A stretch of 56,699 bases of DNA from Pseudomonadota bacterium (GCA_023422955.1 JAFAGG010000035.1:1-56699); one strand, 5' to 3'. Positions 8,421 to 17,641 are shown, counted from the first letter of the stretch. Notes: generated by a model not told the origin, from the sequence alone. Program-made: numbers and translations.

Positions 8421-9131
8421 TTATCTGATTTGCAAGCTCATGCTGAGCCGGTAGCCTATGCCGCGCAGGGCGCGGATGGGAGTGTCTGATGCGCCGTGGG
8501 CGATCAACTTGCTTCGCAAGCGTGAAACCACCACTTCCAGCTGCGCTTTTCCTTGACCATCGATCGGTTTGTTGAGCTTTTCCAGCGCCTGCCAGAATTC
8601 GAGCGTGTGCTCCGGAGCCAGCGCGAGAGCATGCAGCAACGCCGCCTCGGAAGCTCGCAAGGCCAGGTCGCCTTGCGGAGTGCTTAGCAATCCCGTGGTC
8701 GTATTGAGCGAAAAAGCCGGCGACTCCGGCGCAGCGCGGTTGGTGAGGCGTCGTGCCAGCGCTTCTACGGCGGCACACAGCTCTTCCGGTGCCGTGGGTT
8801 TGGTGAGATAAAGATCGGCACCGTGTTCATAGCCAGCCAGTTTTTCCGCCAGCGCATGGCGTGCCGTGACCATGATGATGCCGATGGCGGGTTGTATCCG
8901 ACGCAAGCGCTGGGCCAGGCTGAGGCCATCTTCACCGGGCAGGTTGAGATCGAGGATGGCAATATCGGCAACAAAATTGGCCGGCAATTCGTCCATGGCT
9001 TCGGCGCTGTCGATGCCAATGACTTCATACCCGCGTGTAGCCAGAGTTTCGACCGTGACTTCCAGCAAGGACTTGCGATCTTCGACCACCAGCAGCTTGA
9101 TCGGCAGGATAGGGGTTAAATCGGCAACCAT
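8421..9131 (-). CDS. OmpR-family response regulator
   Basis: A 236-residue regulator. An N-terminal receiver domain (about 10-125) carries the acidic pair in LLVVEDRKSL, the phosphoacceptor Asp in DIAILDLNLPGEDG and the conserved Lys in YLTKPTAPEE. A C-terminal winged helix (about 140-233) ends in VSRLRSKL and RALRGIGYRLS. It is the partner of the kinase immediately upstream, whose stop it overlaps by 16 bases. The divergent secretion-type genes at 11722 are a natural candidate target, because tandem 10-base repeats sit in the shared intergenic region. Confidence 0.92.
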   Translation of the reverse strand: MVADLTPILPIKLLVVEDRKSLLEVTVETLATRGYEVIGIDSAEAMDELPANFVADIAILDLNLPGEDGLSLAQRLRRIQPAIGIIMVTARHALAEKLAGYEHGADLYLTKPTAPEELCAAVEALARRLTNRAAPESPAFSLNTTTGLLSTPQGDLALRASEAALLHALALAPEHTLEFWQALEKLNKPIDGQGKAQLEVVVSRLRSKLIAHGASDTPIRALRGIGYRLSMSLQIR

Positions 9132-11092
9132 AGTTCAAAAACCACACGATCGGGTTGGGGACGATAGTGAATGATACCAGCGAGCTGCTCGGCAAAAGCC
9201 TTGGCGATATACAGTCCAAGCCCGGACCCGCTTTGCTGATGGGCCTTGGGGGCCCGATAAAACTTTTCGAAGATGCGTACCGGGTCGGGCTTACCAGCAC
9301 CCCCCGTGGGATTTTCCACCTGGACGCGGATGCCCTCGCGGCCTGCCTCAGTACTGAAAGCAACAGTGATATGCACGTCCCCTTCGGGCGGCGAATATTT
9401 GAGTGCGTTGTCGATCAGGTTGCTGAGTATCGTGCGCAACAGCAGCGGGTCGCTTTGTATCGGCGTAGCCAGTACATCCTCTGTGATTTTCACCGTGACA
9501 CGTTCTGCGGCTGGTTGTTGAGCGAGTATTTCACTCAATAGTTCATCGATATCGCATTGCGCAGACCGGAGCTGTTCTGTACTGTCGTCCATATAGCTCA
9601 CCATGGCGCAACGCTCGACTATGGCGTCAATATCGTTTACCGCCTGTCTGGCATGAGCCTGCATCCGCGTAGTCGGATTGACCGCGCCCAGGCGCAGGCG
9701 GATGACAGACAACGGTGTTTTCAATTCATGCGTCAGCATCGAAAGAAAATGCCGCTGATGCTCGCGCTCGACGCGCTCCTGCTGCGCAGTTGCCTTGGCA
9801 ATCTCGATGTCCAGGCTGGCTTGAATTTGCCTGGCTTTGATGGTGCGCACCTGTTGCGCCAGCATCAATTGCAAGGCCAGTAAAGTACCGACCGTCCCCA
9901 GTTGAAAACCATAAAGCAGTAAAAACTGACCCGGCAGCCAGCCAAGAACCGTCAGCGCGGTAGAAAGCGAGCCGCTTATGCCGAACAACTGCGCAAGCAA
10001 TAGAGCCTTGCCGCTACCGTTGTAGTGTCGCCAGAGTTGCATGCTACGCCACGCGCCACTCAATAGGACGAGCAAAGTAAGCGGCAACAGGATCTTGATG
10101 AAGTCCGGGTAGAGACCGAGCCAAGGCGTCGGCAATAAGAGAATAGCTAGCCAGAATTGCGTGTGGTAGATCCAGCGCATCCAGCGCGCTGCCTGGCTTA
10201 TTTCGAGCGCGAGCATGTAAAAACGCGTGCCAAATATAATTATCAGCAAGATGCTCAGCGAAACCCAATGATGCCCCCACAGCGGCTGTCGGGGAAATAA
10301 AAACTCCCCGACCAAGCCGTTAATGCCAAGCAGCATGATTAGCGCGGCAATCAGGTAAGCAATGTAACGGCGATAGATGGCCTCGCGACGCCAGAGACCG
10401 TGCCAGACGTTGGCCAGCAACACGGCCAGAATGACACCGAACAATATCCCCATCAATGCGTATTCGCGCGAGGTTTGTTCGATAAATTTATTAGGTTCCC
10501 ACGCCTTGACGGTTAGTACCGAACTGCTTGTGGTTTGCAGCCGGACATAGACTGTGCGCGAACGTGCATCATCAAAAGCAACGCGATAGACGAATGCGCG
10601 GTATGGGTATTCCTTTGCCGTGTAGGGTTGTAAATCGCCGCCTTTGCGGATGTCGAATTCACCGCTGTCCTCGGGTTGCGACAAATAGATTTGCAAGTCG
10701 TCCAGATACGCGGGGTGAATTTCCAGCAACAATTCACGTTTGCCTTGAGCATCCAGTGGCGGGGCATGTAAAGTAAAGCGTAGCCAGTGAACCGATCGTG
10801 TATAGCCCGCAGAGAATCCGTGCGGGGCGGGACGGAATTCGGCACTCCGGCTCGGCTGGCTCACACTGGCGATACTCTCCTGCCCGGCTTGGTCAACCAG
10901 CACTGCGAGATCGTCAATGCGCCACGGGTCGGCAGCGTAACTTGGAAGAGCGTGCAGAAAAGGTATGGCCAGGAGGAGCCAGAAAAAACCCGACAGGATC
11001 CATCTGAGAGGACGCGCCATCACTTGAGCCGCCAGGTTCACTAATCTTGCCGATGAATTCATTCGAGTTAATTTCAAAGGGTTGTGGGTCAT
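9116..11092 (-). CDS. 7TMR-DISM sensor histidine kinase
   Basis: A 658-residue membrane kinase. A signal/anchor (about 29-50) is followed by a periplasmic 7TMR-DISM extracellular beta domain (about 55-195), a seven-helix membrane domain (about 210-410), a short coiled coil, HisKA and HATPase. The phosphoacceptor motif is HELKTPLSVIRLRLG, the N-box NLIDNALKYS and the G-box GSGLGLYIAKAF. The DISM domain class is thought to bind carbohydrates or other extracytoplasmic ligands. Three possible starts exist (residues 1, 11 and 25), none with a clear ribosome site, so the N-terminus is uncertain. It is co-transcribed with the downstream response regulator. Confidence 0.92.
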   Translation of the reverse strand: MTHNPLKLTRMNSSARLVNLAAQVMARPLRWILSGFFWLLLAIPFLHALPSYAADPWRIDDLAVLVDQAGQESIASVSQPSRSAEFRPAPHGFSAGYTRSVHWLRFTLHAPPLDAQGKRELLLEIHPAYLDDLQIYLSQPEDSGEFDIRKGGDLQPYTAKEYPYRAFVYRVAFDDARSRTVYVRLQTTSSSVLTVKAWEPNKFIEQTSREYALMGILFGVILAVLLANVWHGLWRREAIYRRYIAYLIAALIMLLGINGLVGEFLFPRQPLWGHHWVSLSILLIIIFGTRFYMLALEISQAARWMRWIYHTQFWLAILLLPTPWLGLYPDFIKILLPLTLLVLLSGAWRSMQLWRHYNGSGKALLLAQLFGISGSLSTALTVLGWLPGQFLLLYGFQLGTVGTLLALQLMLAQQVRTIKARQIQASLDIEIAKATAQQERVEREHQRHFLSMLTHELKTPLSVIRLRLGAVNPTTRMQAHARQAVNDIDAIVERCAMVSYMDDSTEQLRSAQCDIDELLSEILAQQPAAERVTVKITEDVLATPIQSDPLLLRTILSNLIDNALKYSPPEGDVHITVAFSTEAGREGIRVQVENPTGGAGKPDPVRIFEKFYRAPKAHQQSGSGLGLYIAKAFAEQLAGIIHYRPQPDRVVFELWLPI

Positions 11093-11721
11093 CGAATGCG
11101 ATGAATATGACGAATGTGACAGATACGTTCACCGAAAAAATACGCCGACCGCCATAGTCGATCTTTCCTGTATTAGAAGCGGCCCGTCCCTCAACCCAGT
11201 CCCCTTGACTGCTCAACTTCAGGAATTCACTCCCCTCCAACGGCGCTCAGTTCCAAGCGCGTCTCAACGGGAAAGGAGTTCAGAGTCGGCCGCACAATCG
11301 CAACGCGAAACGCAGTCACCTGAAGCGAAGCGCCGGCCACCGAAGAAAAGCCTACCAAAAAGAAGCCGAGCAAGGAATAGAAGCGTTAGCGAACGTTGAA
11401 AGCTGAGAAGCAATATAGCTTGGCGAAGGTCGACATTTCTGCACTCGGCGAGGAACAACAGCGGGATATCGCCGCAATTGCTGGTTGGTTGAATGTGCCG
11501 AGCATGCGACAACTTACCAGACTTGCAAGAATTTGTAAGTATTTGTAATGAAAACTTCTCGATCCTGCAGAGATTGACTGTTATATTCGGCCAAGTCTGC
11601 GCTGCTTTGCAATGAAGCGGCGATTCGTGCAGAAAAAAATCATGCCATGCCTTAGGTATTAGCCGCACATCGCGCTGCTGCCGCAATACGGTATAGAACA
11701 ACAGAGGACAGGGGAAGGAAA
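11093..11721. other. Divergent intergenic region between kinase and secretion-type operon
   Basis: About 630 bases with no supported gene. One 145-codon reverse frame and a 105-codon forward frame have poor composition. The notable content is the triple 10-base repeat at 11521-11550. A strong ribosome site (GGGGAAGGAAA) stands directly before the 11722 start. Confidence 0.5.
11521..11550 (+). repeat. Three tandem 10-base direct repeats, candidate regulator site
   Basis: The units ACTTGCAAGA, ATTTGTAAGT and ATTTGTAATG follow each other with an exact 10-base period, consensus AyTTGyAAg. Units two and three share ATTTGTAA exactly. Direct repeats at 10-11 base spacing are the usual binding pattern of OmpR-family dimers, and such a regulator is encoded next door. 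Binding is inferred, not shown. Confidence 0.5.
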
Positions 11722-13521
11722 ATGCGAATCCACCAATTGCTCGCGGGCGTTGCGCTCGTAGCTGTCATGAATATCGCCTACGGGACGAACTTGTTTGTCG
11801 GCGTTGATCCGACGACGGGCGAGTCGCGGTTTTACATCGCATCGGGCCAGGTCAAAGCCCAGCGCCCGTCGGGGACGGATCAGCCAGGTACTCCGCTCTA
11901 TCCCAGTCAGCAAATACAACTGTTGCCGGGAGAGCCAGGGGGAAGCAACGGGACAAGCTCAACACCTCTCGTCGACTTGGATACCTTCATCGCCAGTGCA
12001 GGGCCCGAGGTCATCGAGGCCATCCTCAAGAACAAAGCCGCCATCGATCAGGAAAATGCAGCGTTCATTGCACAACAGCAGGCGCTGTTGAGTGGCGGTG
12101 GCCAGACGCAGGCACCCAATATCGAGACTCCGGAAGACTTGGAGCGACTGCAGAAGAATCTGGACAATCTCATCGGCAACATCATCAACAAGGCGATCGA
12201 GCTGGGGAAGGTGGACGCAGATCGGATACAAAAGATGGTTAATGAGGTTAATCAGGGGCTCAGCAAAAAAATTGATTTGGCTAGCACCAAGCCTCCTGAA
12301 CTCTCGGCCCAAGAGAAAGCCAAGCTGGCACAAATCAAACTTCTCGAAGCCGAGCGCCAGAAAAAGCAGGAAGCAGCGAAGAGCAAGCAAGAAGAACTGA
12401 AGAAGCAGAACGAAGAACTGCAGGCAAAACTCAGGGAACAACAGGCAAAGCAGAAGGCCGAGAAGGAAAAGGCAGCGGAAGCAGCGAAGAAGAAAGCGGA
12501 GGAAGAATACGCGAAGAAACTCAACGACACGGAAAAAGCAGCGTTCGAAGCGAGACAGAAAGCGCTCGCGGAAGAGAAGGAAAAGCAGGCAGAAGCAAAG
12601 AAAAAGGCGGAGCAAGGAGCGGCGACCGGCCCCATGGCGGGGATGCCGAAAGAAGCGTCAGGACGAGACGGGGACCAGAGCGCTCCGTCGGCCGGCGGGG
12701 ACGGCGGTTCGCCAGGGCCGAGCGCCGGAAATCTGCCTGCCGGCCAGCCGGGAGAAGCTAGGCAAGAGCTGGCAGAGCAAATCGCGAACCTAGTTGCGCC
12801 CGGACAGAGTGCTCCGCAGCGGCCAGACAATCAGACCGGCACTCCGCCCGCCGGCACAGCGTGGGCACCCGAGACGGGCGGTCGCTATGACCCGAACGCC
12901 CCGGTCAATGGAGACGCGCTACGTCAACTCGTCAACGGATCGCCCTTGCCCCCGATTCCGCCCACGACGCTCGCCGGCATGTTGCACGACGTCATGGCTA
13001 TGGGACTCAAGGATCCCAATGCGCCGTCCGACAGCAAGCGCGATGCCGACCAGGCGGCAGAAGACAAACTGCTGCGCGACTTTGTAGAGCAAATCGCGGC
13101 GCTCGATCGTTTCCCGTACATCACTGCAAACGCCGTTAGCGAATTCCTGCCAACGCCAGAGACGACAGGAAAAATGGGGGCCACGTACAACGGTATCCTA
13201 TCCGGTGCTTTCGGCGACGGCACAGAGGTCGGCGGTGCAATGAGGCTCGACGTGAATTTCGAGAGCTACAACTTCACGGGCCGAATAGATTTCGACGGCA
13301 GTAATGGCAGTGCTGAAATTGGTAACGGCAGCTGGGACGGCGCCTTGTACGGAGACTTTTCCGGCGAGGCATACGGCGGCGTCGTCACCGGTGAAATCCG
13401 TGACGGCAAGTTCTATGGCCCCAAAGGGCAGGAAATCGGCGGCGACTGGTCGATGTACGTCGAGGGTGACGGCGCTCGCGCCGGACACCGCGCGAACGGT
13501 AAGTTCGCCACCAAACAATAA
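11722..13521 (+). CDS. Exported coiled-coil protein with C-terminal TbpB-like barrel; putative type XI secretion cargo
   Basis: A 599-residue protein with a cleavable signal peptide (about residues 1-21). There is no lipobox cysteine, so it is probably not a lipoprotein. Residues about 194-298 are a Lys/Ala/Glu/Gln-rich coiled coil resembling TolA, followed by a Gly/Pro/Ser linker (about 299-400). The last 115 residues (about 485-599) are Gly-rich beta strands. They include DGKFYGPKGQEIGG, which matches the closing strands of TbpB-like C-terminal barrels, the domain recognised by Slam translocons. A Slam-like gene starts 23 bases downstream, so co-expression is near certain. The cargo's ligand (haem, transferrin-like protein, surface attachment) is unknown. 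The coiled-coil fusion is unlike classical cargo. The ribosome site is strong. Confidence 0.78.
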   Translation: MRIHQLLAGVALVAVMNIAYGTNLFVGVDPTTGESRFYIASGQVKAQRPSGTDQPGTPLYPSQQIQLLPGEPGGSNGTSSTPLVDLDTFIASAGPEVIEAILKNKAAIDQENAAFIAQQQALLSGGGQTQAPNIETPEDLERLQKNLDNLIGNIINKAIELGKVDADRIQKMVNEVNQGLSKKIDLASTKPPELSAQEKAKLAQIKLLEAERQKKQEAAKSKQEELKKQNEELQAKLREQQAKQKAEKEKAAEAAKKKAEEEYAKKLNDTEKAAFEARQKALAEEKEKQAEAKKKAEQGAATGPMAGMPKEASGRDGDQSAPSAGGDGGSPGPSAGNLPAGQPGEARQELAEQIANLVAPGQSAPQRPDNQTGTPPAGTAWAPETGGRYDPNAPVNGDALRQLVNGSPLPPIPPTTLAGMLHDVMAMGLKDPNAPSDSKRDADQAAEDKLLRDFVEQIAALDRFPYITANAVSEFLPTPETTGKMGATYNGILSGAFGDGTEVGGAMRLDVNFESYNFTGRIDFDGSNGSAEIGNGSWDGALYGDFSGEAYGGVVTGEIRDGKFYGPKGQEIGGDWSMYVEGDGARAGHRANGKFATKQ

Positions 13522-13544
13522 AAATAGCTCCGGAGGGAAGAACA

Positions 13545-14888
13545 ATGAATGCCCGACTACGCCTCACGGCAGCGGCGCTGCTATTCGCCGTATCGACTCA
13601 ATATGCTGGCGCACAAAGCGCCGATCCACGTACACAAGCGGCAGCGCTCATCGACGCGGGTAAAGCTGCCGAAGCATGCGCCGTACTCAACAATGCGTTC
13701 GGCGCAGACACTGCAGAAAACGACGTGACGCTCATGCAAGCCCATTGCGCTTGGCAGTCGGGCAATGCGGAGGAGGCGATTCGCCATTACCGCAAGCTGA
13801 TCGAACGCCTGCCGAATGCGGCGCGACCACGCGCGGAGCTTGCGACGCTCTATCTGCAACTCGGCCGTCAGGATGAATCGCGCGCCGAATTCGACGCTGC
13901 GCAGAAGCTGGATCGCAGCGCCGGCGCAGTCAGCGTGCTGGGCGGTCTGGCGCGCGCGATGATGAGCGAGGATCCGTCCGCGCTCGCGCGTGCGATTCCA
14001 AAGAACTGGCAGGTGGAGCTTTACACCGGCCTGGTGCATGACAGCAATATCAACTCGGGCCCCAAAGGCACCACCATCGCGGGCGTCATCGGCGGCGTGC
14101 CGGTCGACCTCAGACTCAACGACGACTCGCGCCCGATCAGCAGCTGGGGCAGCAACACTCACCTGACAGGTCGTTACCTGCACGCGCTGAATCCCAAGTT
14201 GGCGCTGCTGGCGCAAGGCAGCGTCGCCAAGACCTTCTATTTCCGCGACAGCGATTTCGACAACGACAGCGTAGCCGCGTCCCTCGGCTTGCTTTATCGC
14301 GATGGCGGCGTGAACGCCAGCCTGCAACCGAGCGTGCGCATCTCACGCCAGGCGAATGACACTGTGGAGCGTACCTACGGTCTCAATGGGCGCGTGTCCA
14401 AAGTGGTGGCAACCGGCCTGAGCGTGACCGGCTCAGCCGGCTATTTCAAGCGCGACACGCCGAACAATAACGCACGCAAGGCGGACGGTTATCTGGGCAG
14501 TGTGGGCTTTATCACCGACCTCAGGCCTACACTTCAAGTCGGCGCCGAATACATGGTCCAGACTGAAGATGCGAAGGAGGATTTCGAGTCCCGCACCTCG
14601 CACGGCCCCGTGGTATTCGGAACGTGGCATGTGCAGCCGGGACTGAGCCTCACCGGCAGCTATCGATATGCTGACATCGAATATGACGCTGTGCAGGGGA
14701 TCTTTCCGCATGCGCGCGAAGACGGTCACCATGTCGCCGATTTCGGCGTGTTGTGGGACGTGAGCAAGTACGTCTATCCCGGCACGGCCGTGCGGGCGCA
14801 ATACACCTACATCCGGGCCGATTCGAATCTGGCGCTGTACGACAATCGGCGACACATCGTTGCCGTCGGGATGCAGATAGTTTTCTAA
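13545..14888 (+). CDS. Slam-type outer-membrane translocon (surface lipoprotein assembly modifier, DUF560)
   Basis: A 447-residue protein with a signal peptide (cleavage after about residue 23). A TPR-containing periplasmic region covers about 25-145 (GNAEEAIRHYRKLIERLPN, then LYLQLGRQDESRAEF). A predicted 14-strand beta barrel covers about 150-447, opening with WQVELYTGLVHDSNIN and ending with a C-terminal Phe (VAVGMQIVF), typical of BamA substrates. This order matches Slam proteins, which move TbpB-like cargo across the outer membrane (type XI secretion). GGAGGGAAG precedes the ATG. It is the second gene of the operon with its putative cargo. No clear terminator follows. Confidence 0.8.
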   Translation: MNARLRLTAAALLFAVSTQYAGAQSADPRTQAAALIDAGKAAEACAVLNNAFGADTAENDVTLMQAHCAWQSGNAEEAIRHYRKLIERLPNAARPRAELATLYLQLGRQDESRAEFDAAQKLDRSAGAVSVLGGLARAMMSEDPSALARAIPKNWQVELYTGLVHDSNINSGPKGTTIAGVIGGVPVDLRLNDDSRPISSWGSNTHLTGRYLHALNPKLALLAQGSVAKTFYFRDSDFDNDSVAASLGLLYRDGGVNASLQPSVRISRQANDTVERTYGLNGRVSKVVATGLSVTGSAGYFKRDTPNNNARKADGYLGSVGFITDLRPTLQVGAEYMVQTEDAKEDFESRTSHGPVVFGTWHVQPGLSLTGSYRYADIEYDAVQGIFPHAREDGHHVADFGVLWDVSKYVYPGTAVRAQYTYIRADSNLALYDNRRHIVAVGMQIVF

Positions 14889-15421
14889 TGCGGCATGTCC
14901 GTTGCGGACTCATCCGAGACCGCAAGGATGTACGCATACGTGCTCAACAAGGGCGGCCGCGGCGCGCCCTCTCCCATCGATCTATCCTCCTCTTGCTGAC
15001 TGTCCGCTTTGCGTCGGATTTCAGCCCCTTTTTTTCCGGCGGTGAACTGGTGCAGAAACCCCAAGGGAGTCCTTGCGGCCACCGTACCGTGGTGGAAGCC
15101 ATTTTGTTATGCGAGAAGCCTTCATTCATGGCAAGGGCTTTAAAATTTTCAAGCTCAAGCTTTTCCCTGCGACCGTTTTCTCTTTCCCTCCTTCAAAAGA
15201 CAATGCCGATTCGCCATCCCAGCCAACTTTTCGCCTCGGAACCTGGATATTGAATGGCATTGAACAGCCGCCGCTCCCTGAAAATTCATCCATTCACGTC
15301 ACAGCAAGGCATTCCTGCTTTTCCTACGCTTCATTTTGAAAACTATTAAGAAATGTAAAGCTTTGCTAAGGAATGCCGACAAGCAACTATATTTCTTCAT
15401 AACAACAGCAGGGAGAGCACA
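14889..15421. other. Intergenic region without a supported gene
   Basis: About 530 bases. A 121-codon frame begins at an ATG overlapping the Slam stop (TAATG), but its Arg/Ser/Leu-rich product matches nothing and it lacks a ribosome site. A GC-rich inverted repeat (AGGGCG with CGCCCT) lies shortly after the Slam stop without a T-run. Just before the next gene, TTGCTA and TATATT at 19-base spacing are a weak promoter candidate. Confidence 0.4.
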
Positions 15422-15688
15422 ATGGACCTGACAGAAGACATGCTGCAAGCGGCCATGAAAAAAGCGGTAGAACACGGTTTATTGCCCCGACGTCAGTGTT
15501 CCGAACTTTATTCGCAAAACAGGGCGACCCTGGAAGACATATTGAAAACTGCGCTGTCGGCGAACACGCTAAAAGTAAGCTCGATTACGACCACCAAGGA
15601 CAAGACCAACCGGATAATTTCATCCAACTCGCCCGTCTATGGAAGCAAAGGAAGCGTTGCTTACCTGCACGGGCACATCAATAAATGA
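15422..15688 (+). CDS. Small conserved hypothetical protein
   Basis: An 88-residue soluble protein starting MDLTEDMLQAAMKKAVEHG, a helical N-terminus that I associate with small Burkholderiales proteins of unknown function. A Thr/Ser/Lys-rich C-terminal half follows. No domain is recognisable. GGGAGAG sits 6 bases before the ATG. Possibly stress-related given the neighbouring small genes, but that is context only. Confidence 0.7.
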   Translation: MDLTEDMLQAAMKKAVEHGLLPRRQCSELYSQNRATLEDILKTALSANTLKVSSITTTKDKTNRIISSNSPVYGSKGSVAYLHGHINK

Positions 15689-16038
15689 CTGCAAAGAATT
15701 AAGCAAGAGTTCTGATTTGATTTGATGATAGCGCCTTGCCTGCTTGAGCCAGACGGCGGCAATCAAGGACAACGACCACAATCACCCGCCTTCACTGCGC
15801 ACAAAACCTCAGCGCATCATCAGCGCAACTTCAAGCGCAATCTCAGCCGGAAACAAGCAGATCCACTTTCGCATTACCCGGCAAAAATCTTCTTACTCGA
15901 TCTGCGCCTGCACCTGGCTCACATTACCCTTCTTATCCGCCTCTAAAACATTACCGCACAACCCCTTAACCGCTCACAGCAAGCTCTGCAACCAATGCAC
16001 GCTTCCTTGGTCCGACAGGAAAACCAACAGGAGGGCGC
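15689..16038. other. Intergenic region without a supported gene
   Basis: 350 bases. Open frames are short, Pro/His/Gln-rich and unsupported. I see no hairpin with a T-run. An AGGAGG-like site stands before the DUF1028 gene. Confidence 0.45.
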
Positions 16039-16695
16039 ATGACCTTTTCAGTTGTTGCTCTTTGCAAAAGAACCGGCCAGGTCGGCGTAGGCGCCATCAC
16101 AGCACTGCAAGCAGTAGGCAAACTGGCCTGCCATGCAATCCCGAATGTAGGAGCGATTGCTTCTCAAGCTTTGCTCAATCCCTATCTGGCCTATGACGGA
16201 TTGCGCCTGCTGGAGCAGGAAGTCAGCGCTGAGGAAGCATTGAAGCGCGTACTCGCGACAGATCCCAGTCCTCACAATCGCCAGCTGGGAGTAATCGACA
16301 AGCAGGGACGTACCGCAGCCTGGACGGGAGGCGATACCCTTCCCTGGTCCGGGCACCGCGAAGGCGATTGCTATAGCGTGCAGGGAAATCGCCTGGCCGG
16401 TCCGCTGGTAATCGAGCGCATGGCGCAAAGCATGGATGCCACCGTCCACCTGGATCTGTCGCAAAGACTGAGCCTGGCCCTGCAGGCGGGAGAAGAGGCG
16501 GGCGGGGATACGGAGGGGGAGCGTTCAGTCAATGTGCTGGTGTTCGGCGCGGAGGAATATCCGCTGTGCGATATCCGCATCGATGACCATGACGATCCGA
16601 TTCAGGAGTTGCGCCGGCTGTTCAAGTTGTATCAGCATGTGATCCTGCCGAATATGATGCAAATTCCGAAACGCGCCGACATATCACGCCCCTAA
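16039..16695 (+). CDS. DUF1028 family protein (Ntn-hydrolase-like fold)
   Basis: A 218-residue protein with the family pattern: MTFSVVALCKRTGQVGVG at the start, GAIASQALLNPYLAYDGLRLL, then RQLGVIDKQGRTAAWTG and CYSVQGNRLAG. DUF1028 proteins resemble Ntn hydrolases and occur near peptidase or amino-acid use genes in other genomes. The substrate is unknown. The ATG follows AGGAGGGCGC. It stands alone between two gaps. Confidence 0.88.
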   Translation: MTFSVVALCKRTGQVGVGAITALQAVGKLACHAIPNVGAIASQALLNPYLAYDGLRLLEQEVSAEEALKRVLATDPSPHNRQLGVIDKQGRTAAWTGGDTLPWSGHREGDCYSVQGNRLAGPLVIERMAQSMDATVHLDLSQRLSLALQAGEEAGGDTEGERSVNVLVFGAEEYPLCDIRIDDHDDPIQELRRLFKLYQHVILPNMMQIPKRADISRP

Positions 16696-17031
16696 TCCTT
16701 TCTCCCGCATTCAGAACCCCTGCTTTGCGCTACCCATGTCAATCTGCGAACCGGCAAATCCCTTGAGAGGGCTTTTCAGGAACATACCCGGCGCTTCTCG
16801 CCATGGCGATCGACACTGGCAATCGACTCCGGACCAGAAAGAAAAAATGATGCCCATACATACGGGCGGTGATCGCGATCGTCCACCGACAAGACAATGC
16901 AAGCGAAGCCGCTGTCTCATACTGCTGAATGGCAGACAGAATTTGCGTCATAACAGAAGCGGGAACTTGATCTTCAGACAAATGACTAATTGCAAAATGA
17001 ATTCCTATTAACCCTTCTTAAAAGGAACAAC
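16696..17031. other. Intergenic region without a supported gene
   Basis: About 335 bases. A small hairpin (GCCC-ATACATAC-GGGC, around 16852-16867) is present but has no T-run. No coding frame is convincing until the 24-codon gene at 17032. Confidence 0.45.
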
Positions 17032-17106
17032 ATGCAATCCATTATCTATCTCATCGGCTTGGCAGTAGTTATCTACGCAATCCTGGCATTCATCGGCATA
17101 CTTTAG
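17032..17106 (+). CDS. 24-residue single-span membrane peptide
   Basis: A 24-codon frame with product MQSIIYLIGLAVVIYAILAF plus GIL, essentially one transmembrane helix. AAAGGA lies 6 bases before the ATG. Very short proteins of the pattern M-x-x-I-I-Y-x-x-G-L-x-V-V are, from recollection, widespread in proteobacteria and often lie near stress genes. CsbD follows 345 bases downstream. Function unknown. It is below most gene-caller length limits. Confidence 0.65.
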   Translation: MQSIIYLIGLAVVIYAILAFIGIL

Positions 17107-17451
17107 ATTATGGGATTGAGTGAGCAGGAAGGCCGTACAGGTGGCGGCCCTATCTTGTGGCAAACACACGTGTGATGAAGGATGAGTGTTGTCATTAAGG
17201 GGCCGCCTTGCTATGGGAGTGCCTCCTTTTTCAGCAGTTCCTCATGTTTTTCACGCGTCATAATAAAAGTGAAAAGCCGCCTCTCGTATATTCTGAAGAA
17301 AAACTTCGGCCTTCGCCGGCATCCTTTCCATCAAGAATTTAATGCAACATCTCAAGACTCAAAGATAAAAAGATGTTTTAAGAAAACAAGGGAACTGGAG
17401 ACGGAAAGAAATATCGAAATGAGTACAACATTTCCTTTGAAGGAGACTTTC
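17107..17451. other. Intergenic region before csbD-like gene
   Basis: About 345 bases with no supported gene. The in-frame extension upstream of CsbD is Ser/Lys-rich and unlike the family. It may hold the csbD promoter, but I found no clear -35/-10 pair. Confidence 0.4.
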
Positions 17452-17622
17452 ATGAATCAGGATCAGATTAAAGGCAGCATCAAGGAAACAGCAGGCAAAG
17501 CCCAGGAGAAAGCCGGTCAGATCTTTGACAATCGAGAGCAACAAGCTAAAGGCCAGCAAAAACAAGGGGAAGCCAAGGTCGATAAAGCAGTGGGCGGCGT
17601 TAAAGACGTCTTCAAGAAGTAA
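17452..17622 (+). CDS. CsbD family stress-response protein
   Basis: A 56-residue hydrophilic protein with the CsbD pattern: MNQDQIKGSIKETAGKAQEK, a Gln/Lys-rich middle, then KVDKAVGGVKDVFKK. CsbD-like proteins are abundant under general stress in many bacteria. The biochemical role is unknown. I chose the ATG at 17452 because AAGGAG lies 8 bases upstream and the family begins there. The frame is open for 90 further codons upstream, but that part is not family-like. A strong terminator follows. Confidence 0.92.
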   Translation: MNQDQIKGSIKETAGKAQEKAGQIFDNREQQAKGQQKQGEAKVDKAVGGVKDVFKK

Positions 17623-17641
17623 TCCCCCTTCAATATTTTCC

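Noticed and set aside
14888..15253. 121-codon frame beginning at TAATG at the Slam stop
   Set aside because: The overlap is suggestive, but the sequence is Arg/Ser/Phe-rich with no domain or ribosome site.
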